Source: Thermodesulfovibrionales bacterium
Lineage (GTDB): Bacteria > Nitrospirota > Thermodesulfovibrionia > Thermodesulfovibrionales > UBA1546
Assembly (NCBI GenBank): GCA_030018605.1
Contig: JASEHP010000025.1
Location: 1 to 14,767 of the forward strand
Direction: 5' to 3'
Length of the DNA: 14,767 nucleotides
The notes beneath the pieces were generated by a model that was given only the letters and a program-made list of their open reading frames with translations, searched no databases and was not told the DNA's origin. Shown here piece after piece: positions 13,860-14,767 of this stretch (positions within the stretch are counted from its first letter, which is position 1; each line of letters starts with the position of its first letter). Both the position numbers and the translations under genes were made by a program.

Positions 13860-14463
13860 GGCTCTCAAAAAAGCAGAGGAAGAATCAAGGGGTGAGAGCG
13901 CGCCTGTCAAAAAAGCACAGGCTTACCACTTCAGGAATAAGAAGGTATTGGGTATAATCGCTGCTGTCCTTGCCGGAGTTGTTGGATTTGCGCTTGTCGG
14001 AGTTTATTGGCTTCAGAAAAGACCTGCTTTAAAACCTTTTGTAAAGACTGAACCAAAAGTTACAACTGTTCAACCTAAGACCGCTGCTGAGCCTGTTAAG
14101 AAAAAAGAACCGCCGGTTGCTGCTGCCTCTGATACAGCAAAGACTCATGAAGATGCGATAAAGCATATCAGGGATAAAAAATATTCTGATGCAGAAGATA
14201 TTCTCAGGAAGGCAATTCTTGCAAAGCCTGATGATGCGATGATGCACAATCACCTTGGGATTGCATTAAGAAATCAGGGCAACTATAAAGATGCGGCAAA
14301 GGCTTATGAAAAGGCGCTTAAGCTTAAGCCTGATTATTACGAGGCTATGAATAATTTAGCCGTGACGTATGAGATGCTTGGAGACAAAAAGAAGGCAAAG
14401 CTTTTTTATAAAAAGGCTCTGCACTTCCCCCAATATAGCGGACACACCGAAGAGTTAGGTTAA
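13843..14463 (+). pseudogene. GspB-like membrane-anchored TPR protein, 3' end disrupted by IS3-family element
   Basis: The N-terminus MSIIFKALKKAEEE matches the start of GspB/ExeB-type secretion-accessory proteins, with one membrane segment at about residues 36-57, a Lys/Pro-rich linker to about 100, and TPR-like repeats at about 101-190 (AEDILRKAILAKPDDAMMHNHLGIA and the following unit). It is therefore a bitopic protein with a periplasmic TPR domain, possibly a scaffold for secretion or pilus assembly. The ORF overlaps lolA by 17 nt, with AAGGAG at 13828-13833. The insertion sequence begins at about 14420, so the native protein ends near residue 192, and the last 13 or so residues (from LHFPQYSG) come from the element. 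The missing part may include further TPR units. The remaining protein could still be made as a truncated form. Confidence 0.8.
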
Positions 14464-14475
14464 TATATATTAACC
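14458..14475. promoter_or_regulatory. perfect 18-bp palindrome upstream of transposase
   Basis: GGTTAATATATATTAACC is fully self-complementary. It lies between the IS end and the Shine-Dalgarno of orfA, and also contains the TAA that ends the TPR reading frame. It could be a transposase operator, or a hairpin that blocks read-through transcripts from being translated; neither is shown by the sequence alone. Confidence 0.5.
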
Positions 14476-14496
14476 TTATAGACTTGGAGGTGTCAG

Positions 14497-14767
14497 ATGC
14501 AAGAGCACAGGAAGCATAGGACGTACGATCGGCAGTTCAAAGAAGAAGCAGTACGGCTTGGAACAGAAGGCGGGCGCTCAGTAACAGAGGTAGCCCGAAG
14601 TCTTGGGATTCATGAGAATCTGCTGCGTACATGGAAACGGAAACATAAAGAAGAGCCCTCAGGCAGTTTTCCCGGCAAAGGCAACCTAAAACCAGAGGAA
14701 GAAGAACTCAAAAGGCTGCAGAGAGAAAACGCCAACCTCAAGGAGGACAAGGAAATCCTAAAAAAAG
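14497..14767 (+). CDS. IS3-family transposase orfA (InsE/HTH_Tnp_1 type), partial at right edge
   Basis: The visible 90 codons begin MQEHRKHRTYDRQFKEEAV and contain the helix-turn-helix SVTEVARSLGIHENLLRTWKR (about 28-48), followed by a leucine-zipper-like coiled coil (LKRLQRENANLKEDKEIL, about 71-88). This is the usual DNA-binding and dimerising OrfA of IS3-family elements. GGAGG (14486-14490) lies 6 nt before the ATG. The window ends on CTAAAAAAAG (A7G at 14760-14767), the type of slippery tract used for the programmed -1 frameshift that fuses OrfA to the DDE transposase OrfB. The catalytic OrfB is not in the window. Confidence 0.9.
   Translation, partial: MQEHRKHRTYDRQFKEEAVRLGTEGGRSVTEVARSLGIHENLLRTWKRKHKEEPSGSFPGKGNLKPEEEELKRLQRENANLKEDKEILKK

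Larger units (their letters stand above)
14420..14767 (+). mobile_element. IS3-family insertion sequence, left end, continues past the window
   Basis: The left end begins TGCACTTCCCCCAATATAGC, with a TG start and a C-rich CCCCCAATA core followed by GGACAC, as in many IS3-family terminal inverted repeats. The element enters the TPR gene and is followed by a transposase orfA (14497). The other end and the target duplication are outside the window. Confidence 0.75.

Overview
The window looks like chromosomal DNA from a diderm (Gram-negative type) bacterium of moderate GC content. LolA, a TonB-family protein and UppP support an outer membrane and periplasm, and a c-type cytochrome supports respiration. 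The gene mix (geranylgeranyl-reductase-like flavoprotein, RtcB with archease, RNase J, CoaX) and the kinds of short palindromic repeats recall Nitrospirota or deltaproteobacterial lineages. That placement is inference from gene content, not a measured phylogeny. All genes called are on the + strand.

Layout. Positions 1-60 hold a 16-bp direct repeat that may be the edge of a mobile element. Block A (115-2852) is a tightly packed run: type III pantothenate kinase (coaX), a GalT/HIT-superfamily nucleotidyltransferase, a universal stress protein and a JAMM/MPN+ metalloprotease, with junctions of -4 to +1 nt. A dispersed structured repeat (copy 1) fills the following gap. Block B (3076-5018) is a GGR-family flavoprotein overlapping a TonB-like protein that starts with TTG. 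Block C (5050-7823) is an RNA-maintenance set: rsmA, archease and rtcB. A second copy of the structured repeat fills 7847-8003. Block D (8115 to about 14420) is RNase J, a c'-like monoheme cytochrome, uppP, ftsK, lolA and a GspB-like membrane-anchored TPR protein. The TPR gene is cut near its 3' end by an IS3-family element, whose orfA runs off the right edge exactly at a frameshift-type A7G tract.

How the genes may work together. Archease is the known activator of RtcB, which rejoins RNA ends; RsmA methylates 16S rRNA and RNase J processes and degrades RNA, so 5050-9770 is largely an RNA maintenance neighbourhood. UppP, FtsK and LolA serve envelope growth, chromosome segregation and lipoprotein transport.

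The most notable feature is invasion by several unrelated short repeats. One is translated in frame inside archease and carries a G8 tract. Another, made of 7-nt tandem units, supplies most of the LolA signal peptide. A 67-bp inverted repeat separates archease from rtcB, and two copies of a roughly 150-bp nested-hairpin repeat differ mainly in the hairpin tip. rsmA and rnj also share a promoter geometry (TGnTATAAT ending 6 nt before the start codon) that predicts leaderless mRNAs. I saw no tRNA, rRNA or CRISPR array, and no gene-free stretch longer than 300 bases.
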